64,000 bases of DNA, taken from contig NZ_JANYUY010000003.1 of the NCBI RefSeq assembly GCF_025060755.1, forward strand, positions 124,001 through 188,000, given 5' to 3'. Position 1 is the stretch's first letter. Every line of letters starts with the position of its first letter. The notes under the pieces are model-generated. The model saw only the letters and a program-made list of their open reading frames with translations. It had not been told where the DNA came from and ran no database searches. The translations under genes and the position numbers were made by a program. Shown one piece after another: positions 26,001 through 33,788 of this stretch. This DNA comes from Paenibacillus doosanensis (GTDB taxonomy: Bacteria > Bacillota > Bacilli > Paenibacillales > NBRC-103111).

Positions 26001-26507
26001 TTGGAACCATCGAATATTGTGCTGGTAGGTTTTATGGGCACGGGAAAATCTACGGTAGGCAAGACGCTGGCGTCCCGGCTGGGATGGAAGTTTGTCGACA
26101 CGGACGCTTTGATTGAGGAGCGGCAGGGCATGTCGATCAGCGATATTTTTGCGACTGCGGGAGAGAAGGCATTTCGGGACATCGAGAGCGAGACGATCGC
26201 CATAACGCTGGACGGAACCCGTCAGGTTATCGCCACCGGAGGCGGTGCGGTTTTGGCGGAGCAAAACCGCAAGGTCATGCAAGCAAGAGGATGGGTCGTC
26301 GCTTTGACAGCGGATGCCGAGACGATTATCAGCCGGGTCAGCCAGGACCAGAACCGCCCTTTAGTTCAGGGCGATGTGAAGGAGCGCGTGCATACGCTGC
26401 TGGAAACCCGTAAGCACGCATACGATTTCGCAGGAAAGCGGATCGATACCGGCTCTTTGTCCGTAGAAGAGATTGTGGCTGAAATCGTCGCGGCTATGCC
26501 GAATTAA
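26001..26507 (+). CDS. aroK: Shikimate kinase
   Basis: A 168-residue kinase for the fifth step of the shikimate pathway. The P-loop is GFMGTGKST at about residues 10-18, DTD binds Mg and shikimate, and R.E..E and GGGAV follow as in AroK/AroL. TTG at 26001 is chosen because AAGAGGTG lies 8 bases upstream; a GTG at 25992 abuts that site. The stop codon overlaps that of the convergent rhodanese gene by 4 bases. An aroA-like gene follows 480 bases later on the same strand, so the two steps are close but separated by the rhodanese gene. Confidence 0.93.
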   Translation: MEPSNIVLVGFMGTGKSTVGKTLASRLGWKFVDTDALIEERQGMSISDIFATAGEKAFRDIESETIAITLDGTRQVIATGGGAVLAEQNRKVMQARGWVVALTADAETIISRVSQDQNRPLVQGDVKERVHTLLETRKHAYDFAGKRIDTGSLSVEEIVAEIVAAMPN

Positions 26508-26797
26508 AGCTTGTCCCACTCCAGCATGCCGCCGCTCATATTTTTCAGATTGGCGAATCCCTGCGCCGTTAAGAAGTCGTAGGCTCTTCCGCTGCGATTG
26601 CCGCTTCGGCAGACGAGGATCGTTTCCCTGTCTTTGGGAATGTCGGCGAGCCGGTCGGGAATTTGCATCAGAGGAATGTGGACGGCTCCTGGGATGATGC
26701 CTTGAGCGACTTCTTCGTCTTCGCGAACGTCGATAATATCGAGCTTTTCGCCTTGCTCCAGACGTTTTTTCAGTTGTTCGGGGGTAATGGTTTGCAT
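26504..26797 (-). CDS. Single-domain rhodanese (sulfurtransferase)
   Basis: A 97-residue protein formed by one rhodanese domain. DVREDEE and the active-site loop LVCRSGNRSGRA carry the persulfide-forming Cys, and GGMLEWDKL closes the domain. It is the size of PspE/GlpE-like sulfurtransferases and of B. subtilis YqhL-type proteins. It lies in antisense orientation between aroK and the aroA-like gene. The function is probably cytoplasmic sulfur transfer or redox; a partner is not visible. Confidence 0.88.
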   Translation of the reverse strand: MQTITPEQLKKRLEQGEKLDIIDVREDEEVAQGIIPGAVHIPLMQIPDRLADIPKDRETILVCRSGNRSGRAYDFLTAQGFANLKNMSGGMLEWDKL

Positions 26798-26985
26798 TGA
26801 AATAAACCTCCATCAGGCTTCAAGTTTGATGTGTGGGCATCTGTATCCATCATATAGAGAAACCGGTTTCGGTGTCAAACTTGCGGTTTTCATCCTTTGC
26901 TAAGGTATGGTAAACTGGCAGTATTTCCGAAAAGCAACCTATTGATTTCTTCACTTTTTATGCGGAACAGGAGAGATACATATTC

Positions 26986-28281
26986 ATGAAAGCTATTGTG
27001 AAACCGACCAATCAATTAGAGGGTACGATTAATGCGCTCTCTTCAAAAAACTATACGACCCGTTATCTGCTGATCGGCGCATTGGCGGAAGGGACAAGCA
27101 CGATCTATTACCCTGCCCATAGCGAAGACAGCGATGCGATGCGCCGCTGCATCCGCGATTTGGGGGCCGTCGTGGAAGAAGACGACGAGAAGATGACGAT
27201 TCAAGGCTTCGGAAGACATCCGAAGCATGTCAAGGAGCTTAACGTAGGCAATGCCGGGGCGGTACTCCGCTTTCTGATGTCGATTGCGGCTTTCTGTCCG
27301 GAGCTTACGTTCGTCAATACATATCCCGATTCTTTGGGCAAACGTCCGCATGACGATTTGATCGACGCGCTTCAGCAGATGGGAGTGGAGGTCGAGCATC
27401 GGGAGGGCAAGCTGCCCATTACGATCCGCGGCGGCCGTCCGCGGGGCGGAAAGATCCGGGTATCCGGCAATGTGAGTTCGCAATTTTTGAGCTCGCTGCT
27501 CTTTATGACGCCGCTGCTTGAAGAAGACAGCGAAATAGAGGTGCTGCACGACCTGAAATCGAAAGTGATCGTCGGGCAAACATTGGAGGTTATCGCGCAG
27601 GCCGGCATCAAGATCGAGGCTTCCGACGATTTGATGCATTATAAAATCCCGGGCCGGCAAAAGTATCAGCCGCAAAAGTACGTCGTTCAGGGCGATTACC
27701 CGGGCTCCGCGGCTATTTTGGCCGCTGCGGCCGTTACGAACTCCGACGTAAAAGTGCTCCGGCTCGAAGAGCAGAGCAAGCAGGGCGAGAAAGCGGTCGT
27801 CGACGTGCTGCGCGCGATGGACGTCAATCTGACGCATGAAAACGGCGTTGTGCATGTTAAAGGCAATCAGAAGCTGAAAGCCGGGGAGTTCGACGGAGAC
27901 CACTTTACGGATGCCGTGCTGGCTATGGTGGCTGCGGCGGTGTTCGCCGAAGGCACGTCCCGCTTCTATAACGTCGAAAACTTGCGATACAAGGAATGCG
28001 ACCGCATTACCGATTTCTTGAACGAGCTGCGCAAGGCCGGAGCGGATGTCGAAGAAAGACAAAGCGAGATCATCGTTCACGGCCGTCCGCAAGGCGTAAC
28101 GGGGGGAGTAGAGATCAACGCTCATTACGATCACCGGGTCATTATGGCGCTTACCGTCGTGGGGCTGCGTTCCGAGCAGGGCTTGATCATCAAAGACGCT
28201 CATCATGTGGCCAAATCGTATCCTCATTATTTTGAGCATTTGCTCTCGCTGGGCGCGCACATCGAATTGGTTAAGGAATAA
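26986..28281 (+). CDS. aroA: 3-phosphoshikimate 1-carboxyvinyltransferase (EPSP synthase), divergent
   Basis: A 431-residue enolpyruvyl transferase. Recognisable EPSP synthase boxes are NAGAVLRFL, RPHDDLIDAL, VSGNVSSQFLSSLL, GDYPGSAA, LRYKECDRI and the C-terminal HYDHRVIMAL. The substrate boxes deviate from the textbook ones: SSKNYTTR stands where KS.S.R is usual, and NAGAVLR stands for NAGTAMR. Glyphosate behaviour therefore cannot be guessed. AGGAGAGATA precedes the ATG. Together with aroK upstream it supports the chorismate assignment over the related MurA, whose signatures are absent. Confidence 0.85.
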   Translation: MKAIVKPTNQLEGTINALSSKNYTTRYLLIGALAEGTSTIYYPAHSEDSDAMRRCIRDLGAVVEEDDEKMTIQGFGRHPKHVKELNVGNAGAVLRFLMSIAAFCPELTFVNTYPDSLGKRPHDDLIDALQQMGVEVEHREGKLPITIRGGRPRGGKIRVSGNVSSQFLSSLLFMTPLLEEDSEIEVLHDLKSKVIVGQTLEVIAQAGIKIEASDDLMHYKIPGRQKYQPQKYVVQGDYPGSAAILAAAAVTNSDVKVLRLEEQSKQGEKAVVDVLRAMDVNLTHENGVVHVKGNQKLKAGEFDGDHFTDAVLAMVAAAVFAEGTSRFYNVENLRYKECDRITDFLNELRKAGADVEERQSEIIVHGRPQGVTGGVEINAHYDHRVIMALTVVGLRSEQGLIIKDAHHVAKSYPHYFEHLLSLGAHIELVKE

Positions 28282-28379
28282 TCGGAGCCGGTTTGGTCCA
28301 GCGGTAGTTATCGCTTGTCTTTGCTTCAAAAGGCGGCGACACGAGTTTTTTCATCATACACAAGCGGGTTGATTTCCTC

Positions 28380-29219
28380 ATGAAGGTACTGAAGGTACTA
28401 TGGAAGGGCCTCCAGGTTACGTTCGGCTTTTTCTTGGTCGGAGGACTTGTTTTTGCCAGCGGAGTATTCGGCGTGCTGCTCTATGCCAAAATAACGGGGC
28501 AGGCTTGGTTCGAAGACGAGGTGGCCGTCGTCTATGCCGAGACGGGCGCGAATAAGCCTTCCCAGAACGTCCATGCTCCGGCGGTTGCGGCTGTTGCTCC
28601 AGAGACGCCGCCTCCGGCCGCATCGGCGATGCTGGATGCTCCGGCGGTGAAGCAATATCCGGAGCTGCCGTCAGGCTGCGAAGTGACCAGTCTCACGATG
28701 CTGCTGCAATTTGCCGGCATTCAGAAGGATAAGATGGAGCTTGCCTCCGAAATGCCTAAGGACCCGACGCCTTTCAAAACGAATTCGGACGGCTCCATCG
28801 CATATTGGGGCAATCCGAACACGGGCTTTGTAGGCGAAGTTACGGGAGCCGCCAAAGGCTTCGGCATTTATCATAGCGCCTTGTACGGGCTGCTCGCCCA
28901 ATATGTTCCCGGGGCGCAGGATTTTACGGGCAAACCGTTCGAGAAGCTGGAACAGCAGCTGAGGGAAGGCATTCCTTCGGTAGTATGGACCACGATCGAT
29001 TACAGGGTGCCGAGCAAATGGGTCGTCTGGGATACGCCGATCGGTCCTATTCAAACGACGTTTATGGAGCATGCCGTCCTGTTGGTCGGATTTGACGAGC
29101 AGAACGTGTATGTCAACGACCCTTATAACGGCAAAAGCAAAGTGAAAATAGATAAAGAACAATTTATACAAACTTGGGAAGCGATGGGTCGTCAGGCGCT
29201 TTCTTATACTCAATCTTAA
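28380..29219 (+). CDS. Membrane-anchored C39-type cysteine peptidase
   Basis: A 279-residue protein with one membrane segment at about 12-36, a flexible Ala/Pro linker, and a papain-like C39_2 domain. The candidate catalytic Cys is in LPSGCEVTSL and the His in MEHAVLLVGF, followed by Asp/Asn in VYVNDPYNG. The domain would face outside the cell. Family members (for example B. subtilis YvpB) have no well-defined substrate; wall peptide or peptide-export roles are possible. The CoA-binding gene follows 18 bases later, so they may be co-transcribed. Confidence 0.8.
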   Translation: MKVLKVLWKGLQVTFGFFLVGGLVFASGVFGVLLYAKITGQAWFEDEVAVVYAETGANKPSQNVHAPAVAAVAPETPPPAASAMLDAPAVKQYPELPSGCEVTSLTMLLQFAGIQKDKMELASEMPKDPTPFKTNSDGSIAYWGNPNTGFVGEVTGAAKGFGIYHSALYGLLAQYVPGAQDFTGKPFEKLEQQLREGIPSVVWTTIDYRVPSKWVVWDTPIGPIQTTFMEHAVLLVGFDEQNVYVNDPYNGKSKVKIDKEQFIQTWEAMGRQALSYTQS

Positions 29220-29237
29220 ATCAAGGAGCTGGTTGTC

Positions 29238-29663
29238 ATGGCATTCGAAAATCCTTCCCGCGAGCGTATTAAAGAACTGCTGATCGGCGCGGGCAACGTG
29301 GCGGTCGTCGGCTTGTCGGATAAGCCGGACCGCGTTTCGTATATGGTGGCTGAAGCGATGCAGAAGAAAGGATACCGGATTATCCCGGTAAATCCCAATG
29401 CCGACAGCATTTTGGGCGAAACCTGCTATCCGTCGTTGTCGGATATCCCCGAGCCCGTAGATATCGTGAACGTATTCCGCCGCAGCGAGACGGTCGTCCC
29501 GGTTGCGGAAGAAGCGGTTAAGATCAAGGCGAAGGTGTTCTGGCTGCAGCAAGGCATCTTTAATGAAGAAGCGGCAGATATTGCCAAAGCCGGCGGGTTG
29601 GAAGTCATCATGGACCGCTGCATTAAAGTGGAAGACTCCATCCTGCTGCCCGGAGGAAGATAA
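29238..29663 (+). CDS. CoA-binding domain protein, YccU type
   Basis: A 141-residue single Rossmann domain of the CoA_binding_2 family. Features are VAVVGLSDKPDR, GYRIIPVNPNADSILGE and the C-terminal VEVIMDRCIKVE-type segment. It resembles the CoA-binding part of succinyl-CoA synthetase standing alone (E. coli YccU and relatives). The role in the cell is not established. thiE begins 2 bases after its stop, so the genes form a transcription unit. Confidence 0.87.
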   Translation: MAFENPSRERIKELLIGAGNVAVVGLSDKPDRVSYMVAEAMQKKGYRIIPVNPNADSILGETCYPSLSDIPEPVDIVNVFRRSETVVPVAEEAVKIKAKVFWLQQGIFNEEAADIAKAGGLEVIMDRCIKVEDSILLPGGR

Positions 29664-29665
29664 AC

Positions 29666-30322
29666 GTGTATCGCGAACATATTTCCGCTTATATGCCCGT
29701 TTATCTCGTTATGGGACTGGAAGGCCATGGCGGACGAACGGCGCTTGAGATTGCCCGCGAGGCGCTTGAAGGCGGGGTGACGATCCTCCAGCTGCGTGAA
29801 AAGAACGCTCCATTGAAGCAGGTTTTGGAGCAGGGCGCCAAATTGCGCGATTTATGCCGCGAGTACCGCGTTCCTTTTCTCGTCAACGACCGCGTCGATG
29901 TGGCCGTGCTGCTGAACGCCGACGGCGTGCATGTCGGGCAGGACGATATTCCCGGGCTTGCGGCCAGGCAGCTGCTCGGCGGCGATAAGATCGTCGGCAT
30001 TTCCGCCGGATCGATGGAAGAAGCCGAATGGGCTATGGCTCAAGGAGCCGATTATTTGGGAGTGGGTCCCGTCTATGCGACCTCGACCAAGCCGGATGCC
30101 GGAGAGGCGATCGGTACCGGCTTAATCGGCGACATTGCCCGGCGCTGGAGCGTTCCTACCGTCGGTATCGGCGGCATCCATAGCGGCAACGCCGCCTCCG
30201 TCATTCAAGCCGGAGCGGGAGGCGTCGCCGTCGTATCCGCCATTACCAAGCAATCGAATCCGCTGCAGGCCGCAGCGGAATTGAAACGTATCGTGCTTCA
30301 GTCGACCGGCGGAAGCCGTTAG
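29666..30322 (+). CDS. thiE: Thiamine phosphate synthase
   Basis: A 218-residue TIM-barrel enzyme that joins the pyrimidine and thiazole halves of thiamine. The motifs ILQLREKN, FLVNDRVDVA, ADGVHVGQDD and GVGPVYATSTKPDA are all intact. It starts with GTG at 29666, with GGAGGAAG 8 bases upstream. It stands apart from other thi genes and directly after the CoA-binding gene, and no THI-box leader is possible in the 2-base gap. Thiamine control, if any, must act further upstream. Confidence 0.93.
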   Translation: MYREHISAYMPVYLVMGLEGHGGRTALEIAREALEGGVTILQLREKNAPLKQVLEQGAKLRDLCREYRVPFLVNDRVDVAVLLNADGVHVGQDDIPGLAARQLLGGDKIVGISAGSMEEAEWAMAQGADYLGVGPVYATSTKPDAGEAIGTGLIGDIARRWSVPTVGIGGIHSGNAASVIQAGAGGVAVVSAITKQSNPLQAAAELKRIVLQSTGGSR

Positions 30323-30350
30323 AAAAGCCAAGAGCTTCCATAAATAAAAT

Positions 30351-30445
30351 AAATCCTCCTTAGAGACAATAATAAAGGCTTCTGGAAGAGCAACGGTTAC
30401 ATGAACCGATCCCGGAAGACTTTAACAACTTCCTAAGGAGGATTT
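30351..30445 (+). promoter_or_regulatory. Inverted repeat that masks the coat gene ribosome binding site
   Basis: AAATCCTCCTTAG (30351-30363) and CTAAGGAGGATTT (30433-30445) are perfect 13-base inverted copies. The right arm contains the whole Shine-Dalgarno sequence AAGGAGG of the next gene, 8 bases from its ATG. A second hairpin, CGGTT/AACCG (30394-30408), lies inside the loop, and CTTCCA/TGGAAG (30335-30340, 30383-30388) could form a competing stem. If transcription starts before 30351 the ribosome binding site would be buried. Confidence 0.6.
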
Positions 30446-30450
30446 TTCAC

Positions 30451-31170
30451 ATGTATCAAAGCTATCAGCAAAATTCCTTTCAGCCACAAATGGGTGCCGG
30501 GAACGTAATGTCCCAATACCGCGGGCTTGAGACGAAATACCAACCGATCGGTTTTGTGCAATCGCAGTACAACCAATCTTTAAACAGCGGCATGGGCGGT
30601 CAATTCCAAAATCAACAACATCAAAACCAGGCGCAATTCTCCAGCTTCCAAAGCCAAAGCCCGCAGTCGTATCATACGGCAAGCTACCGCGGCAATCAAC
30701 AAGGCCATGACGCTTACTTGAGAAGCGACTCGGCACAACCGGCGCAAAGCCAATTTGGCGGCAGCTACATGAATCAAGCTCCTTCTTACAGCAGCTTCAA
30801 TTCGTTCTCCGGCCAACAACAGTTCAATCAACAACAACAACAACAACACCCGGAATCGTATCATACGGCAAGCTACCGCGGCAATCAGCAAGGCCACGAC
30901 GCTTACTTGAGAAGCGATTCTTCCCAACCGGCGCAAAACCAATACGGTATCGGCGCTTCCGCTATGCATTCTTATAACACGGGAATGAACAGCAACTCGT
31001 TTGCATCTTCCCAGCAATTTAACCAATTCCAAGCTCCGCAGTCGTATCATACGGCGAACTACCGCGGAGATCAGCAAGGTCACGACGCCTACTTGAGAAG
31101 CGATTCGGCGCAGCCTGCGCAAAGCCAATTCGGTTCTTCCGGCATGAACATTAACAGATACCAATTCTAA
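30451..31170 (+). CDS. Gln/Ser-rich repeat protein, probable spore coat component
   Basis: A 239-residue low-complexity protein rich in Gln, Ser, Asn, Tyr and Gly with no hydrophobic segment. A unit of about 30 residues occurs three times, at about residues 72-101, 132-160 and 192-221, with the core SYHTA.YRG.QQGHDAYLRSDS.QPAQ. Between the units lie Q/S/N-rich spacers, including a run of glutamines. Two coat-type genes follow, so a structural coat or crust role is likely. I do not know a named homologue. Repeats this similar may recombine. Confidence 0.7.
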   Translation: MYQSYQQNSFQPQMGAGNVMSQYRGLETKYQPIGFVQSQYNQSLNSGMGGQFQNQQHQNQAQFSSFQSQSPQSYHTASYRGNQQGHDAYLRSDSAQPAQSQFGGSYMNQAPSYSSFNSFSGQQQFNQQQQQQHPESYHTASYRGNQQGHDAYLRSDSSQPAQNQYGIGASAMHSYNTGMNSNSFASSQQFNQFQAPQSYHTANYRGDQQGHDAYLRSDSAQPAQSQFGSSGMNINRYQF

Positions 31171-31234
31171 AATAGCTGCTTTAGCAAATGGCGGGCCTCA
31201 CGGCCCGCTTTACACATGGAGGAGGTATGTACAG

Positions 31235-31450
31235 GTGAACAATCAGCAAAATATGACGTCCGACCGCAGCTTGCTATCGGAAAAGGAGTTCAGCTACATT
31301 AAGGACTTCTTGTCCTGGGAGCTTCTGGCGATGAAAAAATGCAAAGAATCGGCTGAGCAATGCCAGGATGCCGAAATTAAGCAGCTAATTGAAAAAACGG
31401 GCCGCCAACATCTCGATCATTACCAAACATTGCTTAACCATTTGCAATAA
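31235..31450 (+). CDS. Small spore-coat-type helical protein
   Basis: A 71-residue helical protein, with FLSWELLAMKKCKESAEQCQDAEIKQLIEK and H..HYQTLLNHL. The pattern is that of short coat-associated helical-bundle proteins found next to CotF homologues. It starts with GTG at 31235, 9 bases after GGAGGAGG. It is followed by the CotF-like gene after 20 bases, so both are probably expressed together in the mother cell. Confidence 0.7.
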   Translation: MNNQQNMTSDRSLLSEKEFSYIKDFLSWELLAMKKCKESAEQCQDAEIKQLIEKTGRQHLDHYQTLLNHLQ

Positions 31451-31470
31451 ATAAGGAGGGAACATCCATT

Positions 31471-31803
31471 ATGCCTACGATGGAAATTGCTAAACCGCAA
31501 TCCGGCGAGCTCCCGCAAGTGAAAGGTCCGGAGATGAACGACCGGGATCGCGTAAATGACATATTGTCGATGCAAAAATATTTGACGACCGGCTTCAATA
31601 CGGGACTGAGCGAAGTGCAAAATCCGCAGCTGCGCAAGAGCGTCGCGTCGATTTTGACCGCCCAGCAGGAGGCGCAATGGGAGCTGTTCAATCTCATGTT
31701 CGAAAAAGGCTGGTACAAGATGAAAGCGGCCGATAAGCAGGAAATTTCCCAAGCAAAGCAGCAGTTCAGCGGCTATTCCTCCCAATTCCCAAGCTTTTCA
31801 TAA
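31471..31803 (+). CDS. CotF-type spore coat protein
   Basis: A 110-residue protein with the coat F helical domain: a segment starting DILSMQKYLTTGFNTGLSEV, then LRKSVASIL..QQEAQWELFNLMFEKGWYKMKAADKQEI. This matches the LT..YN...E and ME.GWY pattern of CotF relatives. AAGGAGGGA precedes the ATG. It is the last gene of the coat group; the PTS genes that follow have their own promoter. Confidence 0.85.
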   Translation: MPTMEIAKPQSGELPQVKGPEMNDRDRVNDILSMQKYLTTGFNTGLSEVQNPQLRKSVASILTAQQEAQWELFNLMFEKGWYKMKAADKQEISQAKQQFSGYSSQFPSFS

Positions 31804-31814
31804 ATCATGCGAAG

Positions 31815-31841
31815 CAGCCCCGAACAATTGGTTTGGGGTTG
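31815..31841 (+). terminator. Stem-loop between the coat gene and the PTS gene
   Basis: CAGCCCCGAAC can pair with GTTTGGGGTTG around a 5-base loop (two G-U pairs). Only GTTTG follows, so it is a weak terminator. I see no convincing antiterminator (RAT) alternative, so BglG/GlcT-type control is not claimed. Confidence 0.45.
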
Positions 31842-31842
31842 T

Positions 31843-31871
31843 TTGACAAAAAGGGACATTGGCCTTACCAT
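31843..31871 (+). promoter_or_regulatory. Promoter of the PTS operon
   Basis: A perfect -35 TTGACA (31843-31848), a 17-base spacer and TACCAT (31866-31871). The start point would be near 31878, leaving a leader of about 20 bases before the TTG start. Confidence 0.6.
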
Positions 31872-31898
31872 CGAGATAGAAAGGAGGGTGCGGTTGGT

Positions 31899-33788
31899 TT
31901 GAACTGGATGGGGAATTTGCAGCAATTGGGCCGGTCACTCATGCTTCCGACCATTACCATCCCGGTTGCGGCGGTATTGCTGCGGCTCGGCACGCTGCCT
32001 TGGCAAGACGTACATATGTCCCGTTTCGGGGAGCTCATGCTGTTTTTCGGCAACACGATATTTACTTATTTGCCTATGATCTTTGCCGTCGGCGTCGCCT
32101 TGGGCTTGACGGAGAGCGCAGGGATCGCCGGCATGTCGGCGCTGATCGGGCAAATCATGTTCAATCAGGCGACCCGGCATTATATGGGGGACGAGTTCCA
32201 TCTGGGAATCCCCGGGGGGATACTCATCGGGCTGATTGCCGCGATTTTGTATCATCGCGTCAAAGATATTCAATTGCCGGAATCGATTCAATTTTTTGGC
32301 GGGCCCCGCATGGTTCCGCTGCTTATGGGATTATCCATTCTGGCGCTTAGTTTGATCACGATCCAATTTGGCCCTTATATGGAATTATTCATGCAAACGC
32401 TCTCTAATGCCGTTCTCGGATTAGGGGGATTCGGCACGTTCGTGTACGGAGTCATCCATCGTCTGCTAGTTCCTTCAGGGCTTCATCACGTGTTCAACAA
32501 CTTTTTCTGGTTCCAGCTGGGCGCATACGAGAAACCGAGCGGAGAGATGGTGTTCGGGGATTTGCCGCGCTATTTTGCCGGAGACCCGAAAGCGGGCATC
32601 TATATGGCCGGGCTTTATCCGATTATGATGTTTGCTCTGCCCGCCATCGCGATGGCGATCATTCACGAGGCGAGGGAGGACTTGAAGCCAAAAATCCGCG
32701 CCACGTTCTTGACTGCGGCGCTCGCTTCCTTTCTGACCGGAGTTACGGAGCCCATAGAGTTCGCCTTCTTGTTCGTCGCTCCTTATCTTTTCATCGTTCA
32801 CGCCATTTTGTCGGGATTGTCGATGTGGATCGCGTATGCGCTGGACATTCATCACGGCTTCTCCTATTCGGCGGGAGCCATCGATTATTTGATCAACTTC
32901 CATCTGTCGCATAACGGCTGGATGCTGATTCCTATCGGACTCGGCTATTTCCTTGTCTATTATTTTCTGTTCCGCTGGGCGATACGCCGTTTCCGGATTC
33001 CGACTCCCGGCAGGGAGGAAGGCTCGCAGCTCGAAGAATGGGCGGGAGATATTCCATACCGTTCGCCGCTGATTTTGCAGGCGCTGGGAGGCAAGAACAA
33101 CATCAAGAAGCTGGAAGCCTGCATTACGCGGCTCCGATTGACGCTCGAGAACGACCGTCTGATGGACATTGCGGCGCTGAAACATCTTGGGGCCGCCGGA
33201 GTCATCCGCCTGGGAGGCGGGAACGTTCAAGTCGTTTTCGGCACGTACTCGGAGCTGATTCGCGAGGAGATCAAGAAGGTGCTGGTGAAGGATGTCCATC
33301 CCGTGCTGTTCAGCGCTCCGATGCAGGGCAGGATGATTCCGCTGGAGGAGGTCCCCGATCCGATCTTCGCCGGAAGGCTGGTCGGCAACGGCGTGGCGTT
33401 CATGCCGGAGAAAGGCGAGTTGGTCGCTCCGGTATCCGGCAAGATTATGATTCTGTATCCGTCGCTGCATGCGGTAGGCATTCAAACGGAGGAAGGGCTT
33501 GAGGTGCTGCTGCACATCGGTATAGACACTTCGCAATTGCAGGGAAAATGGTTTACCGCGCTTGTGAAGGAAGGCGATCAGGTAGAGGCGGGGCAGCTGC
33601 TCATTCGCTTCAACCTGCAGAAGGTGAAAAAGAATTGCAAGTCTTTGGCTACGCCGATGATTATAACCAATGTGGACAAAGTGAAGTCTTGGAGCTTCGC
33701 GCCGTTCAAAACGGTTAAAAAAGGACAGGCGTCCGTCATGTCTGTCGTCTTGAAGGATGCTACAGGGGGAGGGAACACTTTTGGCTGA
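31899..33788 (+). CDS. PTS transporter EIICBA, glucose/N-acetylglucosamine family
   Basis: A 629-residue three-domain sugar phosphotransferase permease. EIIC fills about residues 1-370 with eight or more hydrophobic segments and the sugar-site-like loop TEPIEFAFLFVAPYLF. EIIB has phospho-Cys408 in LEACITRLR. EIIA has phospho-His539 in LLHIGIDTS. The C-B-A order and length match NagE/PtsG-type permeases. TTG at 31899 is chosen from AAGGAGGG 10 bases upstream and the beginning NWMGNLQQLGRSLMLP; the ATG at 31908 is possible but far from the site. The exact sugar cannot be read. A dedicated Enzyme I overlaps its end. Confidence 0.9.
   Translation: MNWMGNLQQLGRSLMLPTITIPVAAVLLRLGTLPWQDVHMSRFGELMLFFGNTIFTYLPMIFAVGVALGLTESAGIAGMSALIGQIMFNQATRHYMGDEFHLGIPGGILIGLIAAILYHRVKDIQLPESIQFFGGPRMVPLLMGLSILALSLITIQFGPYMELFMQTLSNAVLGLGGFGTFVYGVIHRLLVPSGLHHVFNNFFWFQLGAYEKPSGEMVFGDLPRYFAGDPKAGIYMAGLYPIMMFALPAIAMAIIHEAREDLKPKIRATFLTAALASFLTGVTEPIEFAFLFVAPYLFIVHAILSGLSMWIAYALDIHHGFSYSAGAIDYLINFHLSHNGWMLIPIGLGYFLVYYFLFRWAIRRFRIPTPGREEGSQLEEWAGDIPYRSPLILQALGGKNNIKKLEACITRLRLTLENDRLMDIAALKHLGAAGVIRLGGGNVQVVFGTYSELIREEIKKVLVKDVHPVLFSAPMQGRMIPLEEVPDPIFAGRLVGNGVAFMPEKGELVAPVSGKIMILYPSLHAVGIQTEEGLEVLLHIGIDTSQLQGKWFTALVKEGDQVEAGQLLIRFNLQKVKKNCKSLATPMIITNVDKVKSWSFAPFKTVKKGQASVMSVVLKDATGGGNTFG

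Noticed and set aside
28285-28320. tRNA-like words (GGTCCAGCGGTAG)
   Set aside because: No acceptor stem, anticodon arm or T arm can be completed around it.
29600-29665. THI-box riboswitch controlling thiE
   Set aside because: thiE begins 2 bases after the previous gene and no THI-box core is present upstream.
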